Shown here piece by piece: positions 22,451 to 34,296 of a stretch of 64,000 nt of DNA. The notes under the pieces were generated by a model. The model was not told the origin of the DNA. It saw only the letters and a list, made by a program, of their open reading frames with translations, and ran no database searches. The stretch is taken from positions 454,519,830 to 454,583,829 of the forward strand of contig NC_057861.1 of assembly GCF_019393635.1 (NCBI RefSeq), in the 5' to 3' direction. The translations under genes and the position numbers were made by a program. The first letter of the stretch is position 1. Every line of letters starts with the position of its first letter. Source of the DNA: Dromiciops gliroides. Taxonomy: Eukaryota > Chordata > Mammalia > Microbiotheria > Microbiotheriidae.

Positions 22451-23429
22451 GTCAGGCTCTGAACTACTCTGTCAACCCTTACTTGCAAGCTGTGTCCCCA
22501 GAGTTCTAACGGTACTTATTTTAGAGGTAACCCATAGGGGCTGAGGGGTGTAGCTCCTAAGTCTCCATAGGTATGCTTCACTCCACATTTATTGGTTCAA
22601 ATCTATTAGCTAGATAGACTTAATTAACTTTTAGAAATGAGTAATTAATATATTGCTGTAGTTGGCACAAAGTTGGCACAACCCCATAGCATCTCCCCAA
22701 AAGTCTATGACACACTCTCCCACTAGTGCATGGAGAGTCTAGGGGGAAAGCACACTCATACTTAGATGGTACATGGAGCAATGGAGGCAACACAGCTGCT
22801 GGGAATCTTTTTACTGAAGTCCTGATGTTTCTCTTCAGTATGTTGTAGCTTTTCTTGAATTTGGCATTTTTATCATCTGTTTTGTCCTAGGATCCTACCA
22901 TTTGCTATTGCTATTTTAAGGACTTTCTGATGCTGATGAAAAATTCCAAATCCTTCATTCCTCCAGAGTCTTCCTAAGATTAATGGTGTGTGTGTGTGTG
23001 TGGAGCTGGGGGGAGAGGGGTTGTGTGTGTGAGGGGGGAAAGACTGAGGTCCAAGGCTAAGGCTTCTTCTTTACCTTAAGAATTTTCTTCTCAGAGGCTT
23101 GGCTAGAAGATTTCCATGCTAATTTTCCAGATACTTGAATTTCCATGTTCTGAACTGGCTTGCTCTTTTATATAACATGATCCAAAGGATCTGAATAAGT
23201 TTCCTCAAACAATCTAAGGACACTTTTTGTATAGCAATACATCCAATGACTTTCAAAATATCTAAATCAATTGAGGATATTTATGTCCCTGATCCATAGC
23301 CTGATTGATTGATTGATTGAATCAAGAAGTATTCTCATTTAGTTCAGAAATCAGGGTATAGCATCTTGTCACTTCCTTTAAGTGGGGTGGAATAATTGAT
23401 TAACTAACTTAATTGACTTCCCTCCTTCT

Positions 23430-23430
<1 letters not shown>
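22451..23430. other. Unassigned, with a short (GT)n tract at 22985-23033
   Basis: I see no gene or named repeat apart from the GT/G-rich tract and a small GATT run near 23303-23320. Confidence 0.4.
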
Positions 23431-23534
<104 letters not shown>

Positions 23535-23567
23535 CATATTTAATCATATCTTATGTATAACATAATG

Positions 23568-23845
23568 AGCCAGCTAGGTGATACAGTAGACAGAAAACTT
23601 GCAGTCACAAAGGCCTGAGTTTGAATCCTGAACTTAGTAGCAGATACTTATCAACTATATGACCCTTATTAGCAGATATTTACTAGCCATTTGCCCCTGG
23701 CCAAATCAATTAACCTCTCTTGGCCTCAGTTTCTTTCTTTCTGGGGATAATAATGTCACCTAACTCACTGGGATATTGTAAGGATAAAAATTAAATTACC
23801 CAGGTAAGCTACTTTGTAAACTTTTAAACACTATTTAAATATCTA
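23568..23845 (+). mobile_element. MIR/CORE-SINE with internal tandem duplication
   Basis: The head GCCAGCTAGGTGATACAGT leads to a CORE with AATCAATTAACCTCTC and GGCCTCAGTTTC, then a MIR tail. A unit around TAGCAGATACTTA is repeated at 23637-23650 and 23670-23684, which lengthens the copy. Confidence 0.7.
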
Positions 23846-23854
23846 ATATGTTCA

Positions 23855-24012
23855 TATGCAAGTATATATGCATATACACAGGTATTTTATAATATATACA
23901 TATGTACAGATAGATAAAAATGTTATATGTGTATACATATTATATATATATATACATACACAATATGTATATTTATATACCTATACCTATGCCTATGCCT
24001 ATACCTAATATT
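23855..24012. repeat. TATATG/CCTATG low-complexity tract
   Basis: Imperfect TATATA/CATATG units change into tandem CTATGC/CTATAC units near 23978-24006. Confidence 0.85.
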
Positions 24013-24019
24013 TCTTAGG

Positions 24020-25640
24020 GGAGGGTGTCAACTCAGGGAATTGACAGAGGCTTCTGGAAGGAGATGACACTTGAAATTAGTCTTTAAGATAGTTAAGGAT
24101 CCAGAAGGGAAAAGTGGGGAAGTAACTTCTAGGGACAAGTGATAGTCTATGTGAAAGTGTGATTGTAAGAGATGTAATCTGATGTCCAGAGAACAGCTGA
24201 TTTTACTGCAGTGTAGTGTATGGGGGAGTAATGCATAATCAGTCTGGAAAGACAGGCTAGTGGGAATGAAGAGTGGAGGGTGATTCTGAGGTTGTGGACT
24301 TGATTGATTAGAAGGGTGGTGACTGGCAGAAATGGGCAAGGTAGAAGGAAGGGAAGAATGTGTTGGACAGATGGATCTTTAATTCTGTTTTTATACCATT
24401 TGCATTTGAGATACCTATATGACACCAAAGAGAAGATATGCAGCTGACAGAGGGGCAGTGCTGGAGCTCAAGCAAGAGAACACTGCAGATAGAGATCTGA
24501 GAGTTATCTACATAGAGATGATAGTTGAATACATGTGCCCTGATAAGATCCTTGAAAGAGTGTGGAGAGAGAAGAAAGGGCTCAGGACAGAACATATACG
24601 TGACTTACATTCATGTATAGGAAGTGAAATATAAATGATGATCTTACATAGGAGACTGATAAGGCAGACTCATATGGATAGGAAGAAGAGAATCATACCA
24701 TGAATGGTATCATCAAAACTCAGGATGGAAGGATATCTAGAAAAATAGGGTGTACAACAGTGTCAGCTGATGCCAGGAGGTTAAGAAGGATAAGGACTGA
24801 CAAAAGGTCACTGAATTCAGAAATAAGGAGACCGTTGTTGACCTTGAAGAGCACAGTTGCAGTTGAGTTTCAGGATCAGAAGCCAGATTACAAGAAGTTA
24901 AGAAGAGAACGGGATATGAGCAAGTGGAGGCTATTCACACAAGAGAAGAATAGTAAGGATGATGACTTAAAGGGAAAGTGTTTTTGTTTTATTTTAAGGA
25001 TGGCAAAGATATGTCCACATTTATAGACAGATAAAGAGAGAAGGAGAGAGAGAGACACAGAGACAGAGACAAAGACAGAGAGACAAGAGCGACAGAGTCA
25101 GAGAGAGACAGACAGAAACAGAGAGAACAAGACAGAGACAAGACTGAGAGAAAGACAAAGACATAGAGACAAAGATAGAGACTCAGAGACAGACAGAGAA
25201 AGACAGAGGTTACTAGTACAGAAGAAGTCAATAATCTAAAAAAGATATAGGGGATCATTAAAAGGGACAGTTCCTGTAAGAGACTAGTGGACATGGAATG
25301 AAGTTAAGAGGTTGGCCTGAGCAAGGGAAAGGGCCACTTCATTCTGTGAAGCTAAAGTAAAACAGAGAAGAAAAGAGAACAGGTAGTGATGATAAAGTGA
25401 ATTGAAGTATATAGTTGAAGCAGAGAGAGATTTCAAGATGGTGGTGTTCAATTAGATCATGAATCCTCTTGACTAGGAGAAGAGAAAGATGATATAGGTG
25501 ATTTGAGAAGAGGAGGGAACTTTTGTAATAGCCACCTGTCAGGAATGAAAGAGAGTCTTGTGCAAAATAAAAGGATTGGTATACGATGGTGAGGGCCAGA
25601 TTGTGATTGTATAACACATTTGTAGCAGACTGCATAGCAG
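24020..25640 (-). mobile_element. Antisense L2-clade LINE with decayed reverse transcriptase
   Basis: Read on the minus strand, 24494-24529 encodes FNYHLYVDNSQI. This matches the catalytic strand of L2-clade reverse transcriptases, where the usual motif is YADD; here it is YVDN. Flanking blocks (GGGCTCAGGACAGA at 24579-24592, TTAAGAAGGATAAGGACTGA at 24781-24800, GGAAAGGGCCACTTC at 25325-25339) agree with the reverse complement of the same LINE family as 34666-36262. The frame is broken. A GA-rich tract (25024-25207) lies inside. The exact family (L2 or L3/CR1) is not certain. Confidence 0.72.
25024..25207. repeat. Imperfect (GAGACA)n purine-rich repeat
   Basis: About 180 bases of GAGA, GACA and AAGACA units, all purine except for the C positions, inside the antisense LINE. 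Confidence 0.93.
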
Positions 25641-25659
25641 AGTTTCATGACTTCTTTTA

Positions 25660-25760
25660 TCTGTGTCTATTTACACCTGAGCATGAGCAGAAAAGGACAA
25701 TACCATCTAGTACTATTGCCCTTTTCTGCTCATGTTCAGGTGTAACTAAATAGAGATAGA
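25660..25760. repeat. 100-bp near-perfect inverted repeat (hairpin)
   Basis: The left arm, about 25660-25702, pairs with the right arm, about 25714-25760, across an 11-base loop (CCATCTAGTAC). The inner 37 bases of the left arm differ from the right arm by two substitutions and one 4-base gap (GTTA); the outer 14 bases match at 12. Length and shape fit a folded DNA-transposon remnant (MITE) or a miRNA-precursor-like hairpin. No target-site duplication was identified. Confidence 0.85.
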
Positions 25761-25865
25761 GGTTAAAAATCAGAGGCATAGCAATAGAACAAGAAGACAG
25801 TGGATTCAAAGGTCAAGGACAGAGGGAAGTTAAACTCATTTACCAGACATCCACTTTCTGAAGTA

Positions 25866-26673
25866 TGAGAAATGATTATTAATAACCAATATAACATCTT
25901 GGGAAGAGTCATAGGTTCACCCCTACCCCTTTCAAAGTCCTGACTTAGTCTAGTTTTCCTTTCAGGACATTACTGATAAGGAGATTACATCACCTCTCCT
26001 GGATCTTGGTCAGACTCCACCCAACCTTGCAAGGAATTTACTCTAAGGGGAGGAAGCCCAATTTATTCTACTCAAGTTTGGGTAGAGACAGATACCTTTG
26101 TCTAGATCCTAGTTTCTTAAGCTGTGGGTCTCTGCCCCATATGGGGTAACATAACTGAATCTGGGGTCACAAAAAATTTTGCAATGGGAAAAGTTTATTT
26201 ATAAATATTTTATGCACCTATATACCTAGGGTCACATAAAAATTTCTCGGGTGAAAAGGAGTGGCGAGTGTAAAAAGTTTAAGAAGCCCTGGTCTAGATA
26301 GCCAAAGAGTGGGGGTGGTCTGAATAGAGATAATTTTTCTCTGTCCAGGGGTTCACTTTCAGTCTATCATTGAAAAGGGTATGTATTCTTTGAATTGATA
26401 GCCTAAAACTATGGGTGGTCTGGTATAGAGGTACTCAGCCCTGCATTTTAATATAGCCCACCTCCAATCACTTTAACCAATTAGATTTGATTGCTGTTTG
26501 ATGAACCACCTACTGTTTTGAAGGGTATATAAACTGTGGGTCTACCACTATGATTGTCTTTGGTCTGAGAGAGATTACCAAATGACCATCCTTTTATTAA
26601 TAACCTGCTGGCCTTATTAATAAAATGATTAAATTACCCAGAAACTATGTCTCTCAATTTTTTAATCATCACA
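25866..26673 (+). mobile_element. Solitary LTR of an endogenous retrovirus
   Basis: The segment starts TG, ends CA and is flanked by a perfect 6-bp duplication GAAGTA (25860-25865 and 26674-26679), the size usual for class II ERVs. It has a TATA-like TATATAAA at 26526-26533 and a poly(A) signal AATAAA at 26619-26624, in LTR order on the plus strand. No retroviral coding sequence lies beside it, so it is a solo LTR. A hAT-like element (26108-26291) sits inside; without it and one copy of its duplication the LTR would be about 616 bp. Confidence 0.75.
26108..26291. mobile_element. Short non-autonomous hAT-like DNA transposon
   Basis: A 184-bp element with a perfect 8-bp duplication GTCTAGAT at 26100-26107 and 26292-26299. 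Imperfect terminal inverted repeats: TTTCTTAAGCT at the left against AGTTTAAGAAG at the right. The interior (GGGTCACAAAAAATTTTGC, GGGTCACATAAAAATTTCTC) is a pattern I know from mammalian hAT MITEs. Confidence 0.88.
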
Positions 26674-26679
26674 GAAGTA

Positions 26680-28462
26680 AAGAAAGTAAAGCCAGACCAG
26701 GGATGCTTGTCTGGGAAAGCAGCTGAGGTGAATAATTCATAGCCCCTATACTCAACTATCTTACAGTGTGGTAAAAATTATAATTTTGGTGCTGTTCATT
26801 ATAATTTTGATTTTCATTAGTGTTTAATTACTTGCTTTTAGCTTCAGACTAACTTGTTTCTTCTTTGACCTCTGTTAATTTATCCATTTGTCCTTTCTAT
26901 CCCTTTACAGGGTTAGCATATATTATTTTTCACTAACTTCAAATGATAACTGTCCCTCTATAAATGATGCTGTGCAATTTCTTACACCCTTTTCCACTTA
27001 CACGTTAAAAACAGAATTGAGTAAAGAAATCATATTGTAGCCAGATTGCCTTAAAACAAATGCAGCGGAGATTTTCTCAAAATTGCTTATGAGGCATAAT
27101 CAATTTTGCATAAACTTACTAGGTTACAAGTTTCATATGGGCAGAGTATATCATATATATTTTATTTATAAGCCACTATGTGAAAGGTACTTTAGTAAAT
27201 ACATAAACACTGAATAAACAAGGCCTCTTCTCACCTACCTTTGCACCTGTGGTCACCTCTTTCATAAGGGATATTTCTTTTGAAGATAGTGAGTGAATGC
27301 AATACCTGGAGAAGTATAACTGGACTCAAAATAGCAAAATAGCAAGTATCTGTTCATTAAAGTAAGAGGTTTTCCTATAAGTTACTTATATCCATCAGTG
27401 GAAACACTGCTGGTTCTAAATAAAATATATGTTTGTAATTATGATTTTCAAAAGTGAAATGGGGAAGAAGATTGTGGTGGGAGAATTAAGTTATATGCCA
27501 GTTACCATATTAAAATAAATCAATACTGTGCTGGAAATATGTTGAAAGGAAGAAAAAACCATTTTCCTTCTTGCTTAAAATTGAGTGTGGTCCCAACCTC
27601 TTTGAAAATTACATTGATATATGTTATTTTTGTTCTTTAACCTTTTTGATCTGAGGTTGACTTGGTTTTTTGACCTTGCCCTAGAACACTAAGAATTCAT
27701 GTTCATGATGTAGAGGTCATCAGCCTACAGCAATGTGCCTGTGTTTTGTTTTAACAGCTTAATAACAAGGTGAAGTAGAATACTCTAGAGAGAGGCTCTA
27801 ATAGCCTTTATTGCTTTTGTTGTTGTTATTAGGACCTTTTATGATAATTGCTTTCAGAATTCCAATCTGAGCTTTTTTAGAATTTTTAGTCTGAACACCA
27901 ATTTATGCTGTCCAGGATTCCACTTCTGCTCTGTTTCACACTGTGTTAATTTTCATTAAGTTCATTATATTTGAGAAGTCTTAAGGGATTTATTTAAAAT
28001 TCATCTTCTGATTAGATACATATTGTATACTTTTACTGCTTTAAGAGAATCTAATTTTTTTTCTAAAGATAACAAGGTCTGAGCTATGGTTGTACTGCAA
28101 TTCCTCAGTGCCTAAATCAGGTCTCTTAAGGATATTAGTATGTTACTGTAATTATTTTTTATGTATGGCAAACATAAGATTTGATGAAGAAAGGTGAGTT
28201 TAATGTAAGTAGTCTAAGGAAGTTAATTTTACCCAGATGTTTTCATATCACACGCCTCTTTAGACACTAAGAAGAACTAGATAAACTAAACTCAAAATAA
28301 AAAGTCACTATAATATTCAAAGATTTAGTAAGTCAATTAGTTGATAAATAAAGCATGTAGATATTTAATTTACAAAACTGCAGTTCTTGTAAGCTAGTAT
28401 AAAGCTTTCCCTAAATTCAATAAGTGTCTGTGGATGTTAATAGTCTTTTAAAATAATTTTTC
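26680..28462. other. Unassigned non-coding DNA
   Basis: About 1.8 kb without a recognisable gene or repeat. A weak L2-like phrase occurs near 27168-27220. Confidence 0.4.
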
Positions 28463-28476
28463 AAATAGTTATATGC

Positions 28477-28621
28477 GGGGCAGCTAGATGGCGCAGTGGT
28501 TAAAGCACCGGCCCTGGATTCAGGAGTACCTGAGTTCAAATCCGGCCTCAGACACTTAACACTTACTAGCTGTGTGACCCTAGGCAAGTCACTTAACCCC
28601 CATTGCCCCGCCAAAAAAAAA
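28477..28621 (+). mobile_element. WSINE1-type SINE, well preserved
   Basis: Head GGCAGCTAGATGGCGCAGTG, B box GTTCAAATCC and an A-rich tail. A perfect 14-bp duplication AAATAGTTATATGC lies at 28463-28476 and 28622-28635. Confidence 0.95.
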
Positions 28622-29079
28622 AAATAGTTATATGCCAGGTATATTTTATTTACTAATGTAAGTATGCATGATCATTTTACTTTGTTAACAAAGGTAACAC
28701 CAATCATCTTTGAGAGGCTGTTTAGTTTGGTTCCAAGTTCATCTATAAGAGCATAAGATATAGAATTTTAAAAACAAACCAAAACATGGCATTATAAGAA
28801 ATTTACAAAGGGGGGAATATTGATCTCCCTTTATGTGGGATGATGCTTTTTTAAAGCAAGAGAAATGTAAAATACTTGAGAATGGAATAAGATAATTTGA
28901 TACTGAATAATTTTCAAGTCTTTAGAAAAGAATCACCTTCTTATAGGAAAGTTAATTTTTTATTCTCATTTTTTTTACATCTAAAAATTCATGCTAATAT
29001 TTCACTGAATGGTTATGTTAAGTCCTCATACTGTCTGTTAGGGAGCTGATAGCATCTGGATCACCTCTTCTCAAAATTC

Positions 29080-30075
29080 TCTCCTCTCTTGCTATCTATG
29101 GTCTGGTGCTCTCAACATTCCCCAGGGTCTTGAACTTAAATTTACATCTTAACCCTGTCTTTTGTCCTTCAATCCACTGCCCATTCAGTAAATTAATGAG
29201 ACTTCCTATGGTTCTTTTCTTCCCACTTCTATAGGTACAGTTAGTTTCTCTTCATTAGTATCCTTGTCTCCAGTCTCTGTTTGCTTTAAATATTATTTTC
29301 CTCAATCTATAATTTAAAGAACTACAATGACTTCCTCTTGTCTACCATATACATTCTACATCATTAAAATTAGTATTCATGATTTTGATCCACTACCACA
29401 GTTTCATCTTTATCATTTTATCTCTTATGATTGTATCACCTTTACTTCAGCCAAAAAGATCATTCCCCACTATTTTTGTTATTTACTGCCTCTATATCTG
29501 TTCAATAGCCTGAAAAGTTTCTATCTTCACCAGTTTATACATATGACTTCCTTTTATAACCACCTTGAAAGTTTTCTTCTCCAATGATCATCTAGCAAAC
29601 TTCATCTCTGCTTTAATCACTCCTCCCAGATAAACACATAACTATTCAATTTATACATTATTTCTATATTACTATATCACTATTGTTTAAATGATGTAAT
29701 TTTTCTGTAATTATATAGTGCATGTCTGTGTGTGTGTTGGTGTGTAAAGAATTGTGTATTTAGAGTGAGAAAATTCCTTAACCATCTAGTCCAATTTCTT
29801 CATTTTACAGATGCGGAAATTGAAGTTCAGAGATGGGAGATTACTGCCCAAGATCATACAGTAAATGATTCCAAGCTTGGTCTCTCATTCTAAATTGAAG
29901 ATTCTTTTACCAATATACTAGATTCTTTAATTCTCCTTTAGACTGGAAGCTCACTGAGGGCAAGAATCATTGTTTTGTGTGGTTTTTTGGTGGGTACTTC
30001 CAACATGTCTTCCACAGTACTAGGCAAAAAAGAAAGTATTAGTTGAATGGATGGATGGATGGATGGATGATGAAT
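29080..30075 (+). mobile_element. L2-clade LINE 3' region, interrupted by a MIR
   Basis: The pyrimidine-rich strand resembles the 3' part of L2-clade LINEs. It ends with AGACTGGAAGCTCACTGAGG and a terminal (GGAT)n-like tail at 30045-30070. The MIR at 29766-29935 splits it. The upstream border is a guess. Confidence 0.55.
29766..29935 (-). mobile_element. MIR SINE, antisense
   Basis: The plus strand runs CATCTAGTCCAATTTCTTC, TTTTACAGATGCGGAAATTG, CTGCCCAAGATCATACAG and AGATTCTTTTACCAATATAC, a complete reverse-complement MIR series. Confidence 0.78.
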
Positions 30076-31030
30076 GATTAAATACATCTCAATTAATTTA
30101 GTCACAAAACCATGTCAATAAACAAGGAAACTGACTACTGAGGTATGTATGAGCCCCTCAATTTTAATATTTTGATCATTGTATGTACTGCCAAAGCTGA
30201 CTGACATACAGATAGCACACAGGCTAGATTGAGTCAAACTGAAAAGTTCCCGTATGCCCAGTAGTAGAATGATTTAGCCCGCTTGTTTACAGATCTAAGC
30301 TGCTTTTGATTTATTCGGCAAAGTTATAGGCTACAGAACATGAGAGAACTGATCTCCCATTTTGCCTTGTAACTTCAGGAAAGGAAAATGAAAAAAAAAA
30401 CAACCCACAGTTATTAAACTAAAGAGCCACTTAAATATGTGTATTTCTCCTCATCCCAAGTAGCTACACATTTTGTGGGTATGAGTGTGTCCTTGTGCTT
30501 TTGGATTTATGTGGAAGATACTTCTTTTTCTCAGGAAAGGCTATTTTATAAGATTAATTCCACTAACCTACCGGAACCCTGTTGTATATATGCATAGTAT
30601 TATTAGCATTGCACAGTAATTAGAGACTATGAAATAATGGGAAGCTCTCAAACGGTTTCAGAAGTTCATTTCTAGGTAAGTAAGTGTTATTGAGTTTTAC
30701 CTGTTGTCTTTTTTTTTTTTTTTAATGAAGCAACCCGTACATTAAGTGGATCATGTTGATAGAGGCTGCAGAGTCAGGAAGTTATTGCTGACTTATTTGG
30801 AATTCTTAATAAACTTTCAAGGAGTAAGGAAGCCTTCTGGAATGTACATGAAGCCAAAGGGAAAAGAATTTCTAATTTTGGGAAATTTTCAAGAGCTGAT
30901 TATTGTCTATAAGGTGTGGATAGTTCCAAGTGGTTTAAAGAGGTTAAAAGCTTGATGTTATTAAAACCTTGCTTTTCAATAAATTATTCTGTTCTCTCCA
31001 GGGAACTGGAAGATGAGTGAATTAGGAAGA
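30076..31030. other. Unassigned non-coding DNA
   Basis: A poly(T) run lies at 30709-30723. A 69-codon frame at 30746-30955 matches no family I know and has no supporting context. Confidence 0.4.
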
Positions 31031-31034
31031 ATTT

Positions 31035-31305
31035 TTCCAATTTGATTCTATTTGATTCAATTCAATAACCATTGATTAAGCATATAATACTTACAGGTCA
31101 CTGTGCTAGAACCTGAGGAGTTGAGGACAAAAACACTTCCCTCAAAGGGGCTTACCTTCTACTGCAGGGATACAACAAATACAAAGATAATAAACAGAAA
31201 GGAATTTGAGGAAGAATAGCATAAGCAACTGAGGGATTGGAGAAAACTATATAGAGGAACTGGTACCTTAGCTGAGACTTGAAAGAATTCCTTCTTTCAG
31301 CATTT
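31035..31305 (-). mobile_element. L2 LINE 3' end, antisense
   Basis: GGTCACTGTGCTAGAACCTG, CTCAAAGGGGCTTACCTTCT, then the internal segment with TAGCTGAGACTTGAAAG, in reverse-complement L2 order. Confidence 0.7.
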
Positions 31306-31737
31306 TTCTCTTTTAGTAGCCTAATTTACACATGCCTATGCTGTAAAATCAAATAGTATGTTGCAAATCCTGCTTGTTTCTTTCATCTAGCTAAACGATT
31401 CTATTGCTTATGTAAGTTAATTATAGAGTTCAGTTTCATACTTTTTCACAACCATTACAAAAAGGCTGAATTGACTATATGAGGCTGGAAGCCATTGTAT
31501 TCCCCAAATGTATTGCCCTTCTTAATCTTTTCAGAAACCTGCAAGGCTAGATTCCTCTCAGCTGTACAGAGAAGAAACCACCTAATACAAAATAGTATAT
31601 ATAGTACAAAGTAGACTCAGAACTAGTTCAGTCCTTGCTCTGACGCTAACTACCTGAATTATCTCTTTGGCCATCAGTTTCTATAGGCCTCACTCCAGAG
31701 CCAATGTTCTGATATAGTGGAATTCACCCCTCCACTT

Positions 31738-31925
31738 AAAGATAGAAAAAACTTGGTACACATTCTTGCCTCAGATACTGATTAGCTATGTAGTCATGGT
31801 TTAATTATTTCTCATGGTCTGTTTCTTCATTTCTAAAATGTGTATAATAATATCTACCTTACCTCTTTGTGAGGAAAGTACTTGGAAAATCCTAAAGACC
31901 ATTAGAAATGTGTCTAAATATGCCT
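31738..31925 (+). mobile_element. MIR SINE
   Basis: TTGCCTCAGATACTGATTAG, TCATGGTTTAATTATTTC, TTCTTCATTTCTAAAATG and GTATAATAATATCTACCTTA follow the MIR order from head to tail. Confidence 0.7.
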
Positions 31926-32039
31926 TCAGAAAGTAGGAATCCAGGTTCCACACAACTCAGATCCAAAGTCTATACTCCTACTTCCCACACCTAAACCTCT
32001 AAGGAAAATTTCTAATGGCTTTGTATACAAACTGCATTT

Positions 32040-32380
32040 TAGAATGAGTCAACATTTATTAAATGCTTACCATGTTTGAGACAATTATGATATAATGGCC
32101 AAAACAAAATGTCATCTGTCGATCAATGAGCTTCGATGAGCTGTACTGCAAGGATACAGCATCTATACCAATAACAATAATAACATCTATACAGCACTTA
32201 TTGTAATGTCAGACACTGTGCTAAATGCTTTACAATTATTATCTCATTTAATCCTCACAAGAGCTTTGGGAGGTAGGTGCTATTTTATCCCCTTTTGGGA
32301 AACAGGGGTTAAGTGATTTGGTCCAGAAATAAAAGTCTCATTCCAGGCCTGGTGATCTAACCACGATACTAACTTATATA
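32040..32380 (-). mobile_element. L2 scrap plus antisense MIR
   Basis: 32044-32075 is the antisense L2 end (CAACATTTATTAAATGCTTA). 32164-32370 is an antisense MIR with TCTCATTTAATCCTCACAAG, GGGTTAAGTGATTTGGTCC and GGCCTGGTGATCTAACC. Confidence 0.65.
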
Positions 32381-33545
32381 AATAAATGTAGGGGAATTGG
32401 GAGGGGGTAGAGAGTACTGATTGTGAGAAAAGGAACTTGTAATGAGGGTGTGCCACCTGAGAGAAACCTTGGAAAAAAGTAAGTATTTTCTAAAAGATGG
32501 AGATAGGAAGGGAGAATGTTATTATAGACTTAGTGGATGTCATATGAATGATGGAGGCATGGTGTGCAATGTTAACATTAGAGAAAAGCCTATAGGACTA
32601 GCTCCAAAACTATGGCTATGGGCAGAGATAGAAGGACTTTTCTTCCATTGGAAGGTGTCAATTGATGCTAAAAGTAGAGTAGGGTGGCTCTAGTCTAAGG
32701 AGGATGACAAAGGCTGGGAAGAACCACCCCTTACTCTAGTCTCCACCCATCTATAGAATCTGAGAAATTCATAGAAAAAGATTTTTTTCCCCTTTATTTT
32801 ATTCCTCTTCATCTCCCACAGTCCTATTCATATTATACACAAACCAAGCGGCCTGGCATGGGTCATAAGGCATGGTAAGAATGACCTGTGGGCTCTCTGA
32901 TCTTTAAACATCCCCTGCTACAGACAAATGGGTACCTGGGTACAGGGGAGTCAGGGGAGAGGAATAGTGAGATTGTCCCACTGTCAAGCAGTGGATTCCA
33001 ACAGTAACTGCTTTTTTTTCTCTGACCATACAGGACTTCCCTTACCTTTTCCCTAGCCTGTGCATACTATTGACAGGGGAAGACCAGATAGAGTAACTCC
33101 AGAGGAACGGCACTCTAGAACCTAAAGAAAACTGGACAGGGAAAACAGGGAGGTGAATCCTATGTGAGATACCATAAACTTTCATGCTCTCTTTTGTCAT
33201 TGGTCTGGACCTTTCCCCCTGCAGTGGGCCCTACCAAAGAATGAAAGGAGAATTCTGTTGGCTAAGTTTTTATACACTTGGAGGGCTTTGTATCCCTACC
33301 CTGACAAAGTAGTGGTAAGTCTGCCTCTATCACTGACTTTTAGTGAGCATCTGCTCTAACAGTTTTACAGCTTTGTCAAAGAGCCTCAGAGTTTAACCAG
33401 CCTCTATCTGAGGATGATTCTTACCGAACATCAGTGTGAATGAGGAGAAATGGGTGCCAAAGGGTCGTCACTAAATACAGACAGGAATAGGATGGTGAAG
33501 GTAGAATAAAGATAAATGGAAATGGGAACCAGACTTTACTTTCTC
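32381..33545. other. Mostly unassigned, left part possibly internal L2
   Basis: 32440-32560 has weak resemblance to antisense internal L2 sequence. 32840-33480 is of mixed composition and unrecognised. The 83-codon frame at 32442-32693 has no support as a gene. Confidence 0.35.
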
Positions 33546-33549
33546 CACC

Positions 33550-33812
33550 TAGAGGCACCTTGTGATGTGGTGGATACAGTGCCAGGCCTGGGCTCAGGAA
33601 TGCCTAAGTTCAAATCTTGTCTGATACACTTATTAGATAGATAAACCTTGGCAAGTCATTTAACCTCAGTTTCCTGAAGTTGCAAAATGGGGATAACAAT
33701 AGTATCTACTTCTCAGGATTATTGTGAGGATCAGATAAGATAATATTGCATTATTTACAAAAAGTTCTCAGACCATTGTTTGGTACATAGTAGGCACTGT
33801 TCCTTTCTTATC
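33550..33812 (+). mobile_element. MIR SINE, near full length
   Basis: Head GTGATGTGGTGGATACAGTG, AGTTCAAATCTTGTCTG, CTTGGCAAGTCATTTAACC, CAAAATGGGGATAACAATAG and the tail GGTACATAGTAGGCACTG. Confidence 0.85.
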
Positions 33813-33959
33813 ATCTCTGACATCCTGGAAAGATTATGTGTGGCCTGAATAGTACCTAATTGGCAATAATAATTATTTAAAACAGAAAGCTCTATTCTTT
33901 TATTTAACTTCCTTTTCACAGATACACTCTATGGTATGTACTCTATGGCAAAAAGACAG

Positions 33960-34152
33960 TATAGTCTTGGCCACTTTTACTCATCTTGGCAAAGATACTG
34001 GAATTGTTTGTCATTTCCTTGTCCAGTGGATTAAAGTAGAAAGATGTTAAGTGAATTGCCCAGGGTCACACAGCTGGTAAGTGTCTATAGCTGGTTTTGA
34101 ACTTAGGACTCCAGGCCAAGTGCTCTATCCATTGAACCATCTAGCTGCCTCT
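33960..34152 (-). mobile_element. MAR1-type SINE, antisense
   Basis: CTTGGCAAAGATACTGG and TCATTTCCTTGTCCAG (long-form tail), GAATTGCCCAGGGTCACACA (core) and CATCTAGCTGCC (head). Confidence 0.82.
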
Positions 34153-34296
34153 GAGTCACATGGCTACCCCATACAACTCATCCTACTCACTTTTAAGCCT
34201 TTGCATTCTGGTTTATATCATGCTCCACTGAAAGTGCTCCCTCTAAGATTATCACATATTTCTTATTTGCTAAATCCAAGACCCATTTATCAGACC

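Noticed and set aside
24700..25026. 108-codon charged frame as a possible gene
   Set aside because: It is the wrong strand of an antisense L2-clade LINE.
24989..25294. Hydrophobic Leu/Ser-rich 101-codon minus-strand frame resembling a membrane protein
   Set aside because: It is the translation of the GAGACA-type simple repeat.
25866..26673. Complete provirus
   Set aside because: Only one LTR is present and no retroviral coding frames lie on either side.
29327..29587. 86-codon frame
   Set aside because: Lies in the 3' part of an L2-clade LINE; no protein family.
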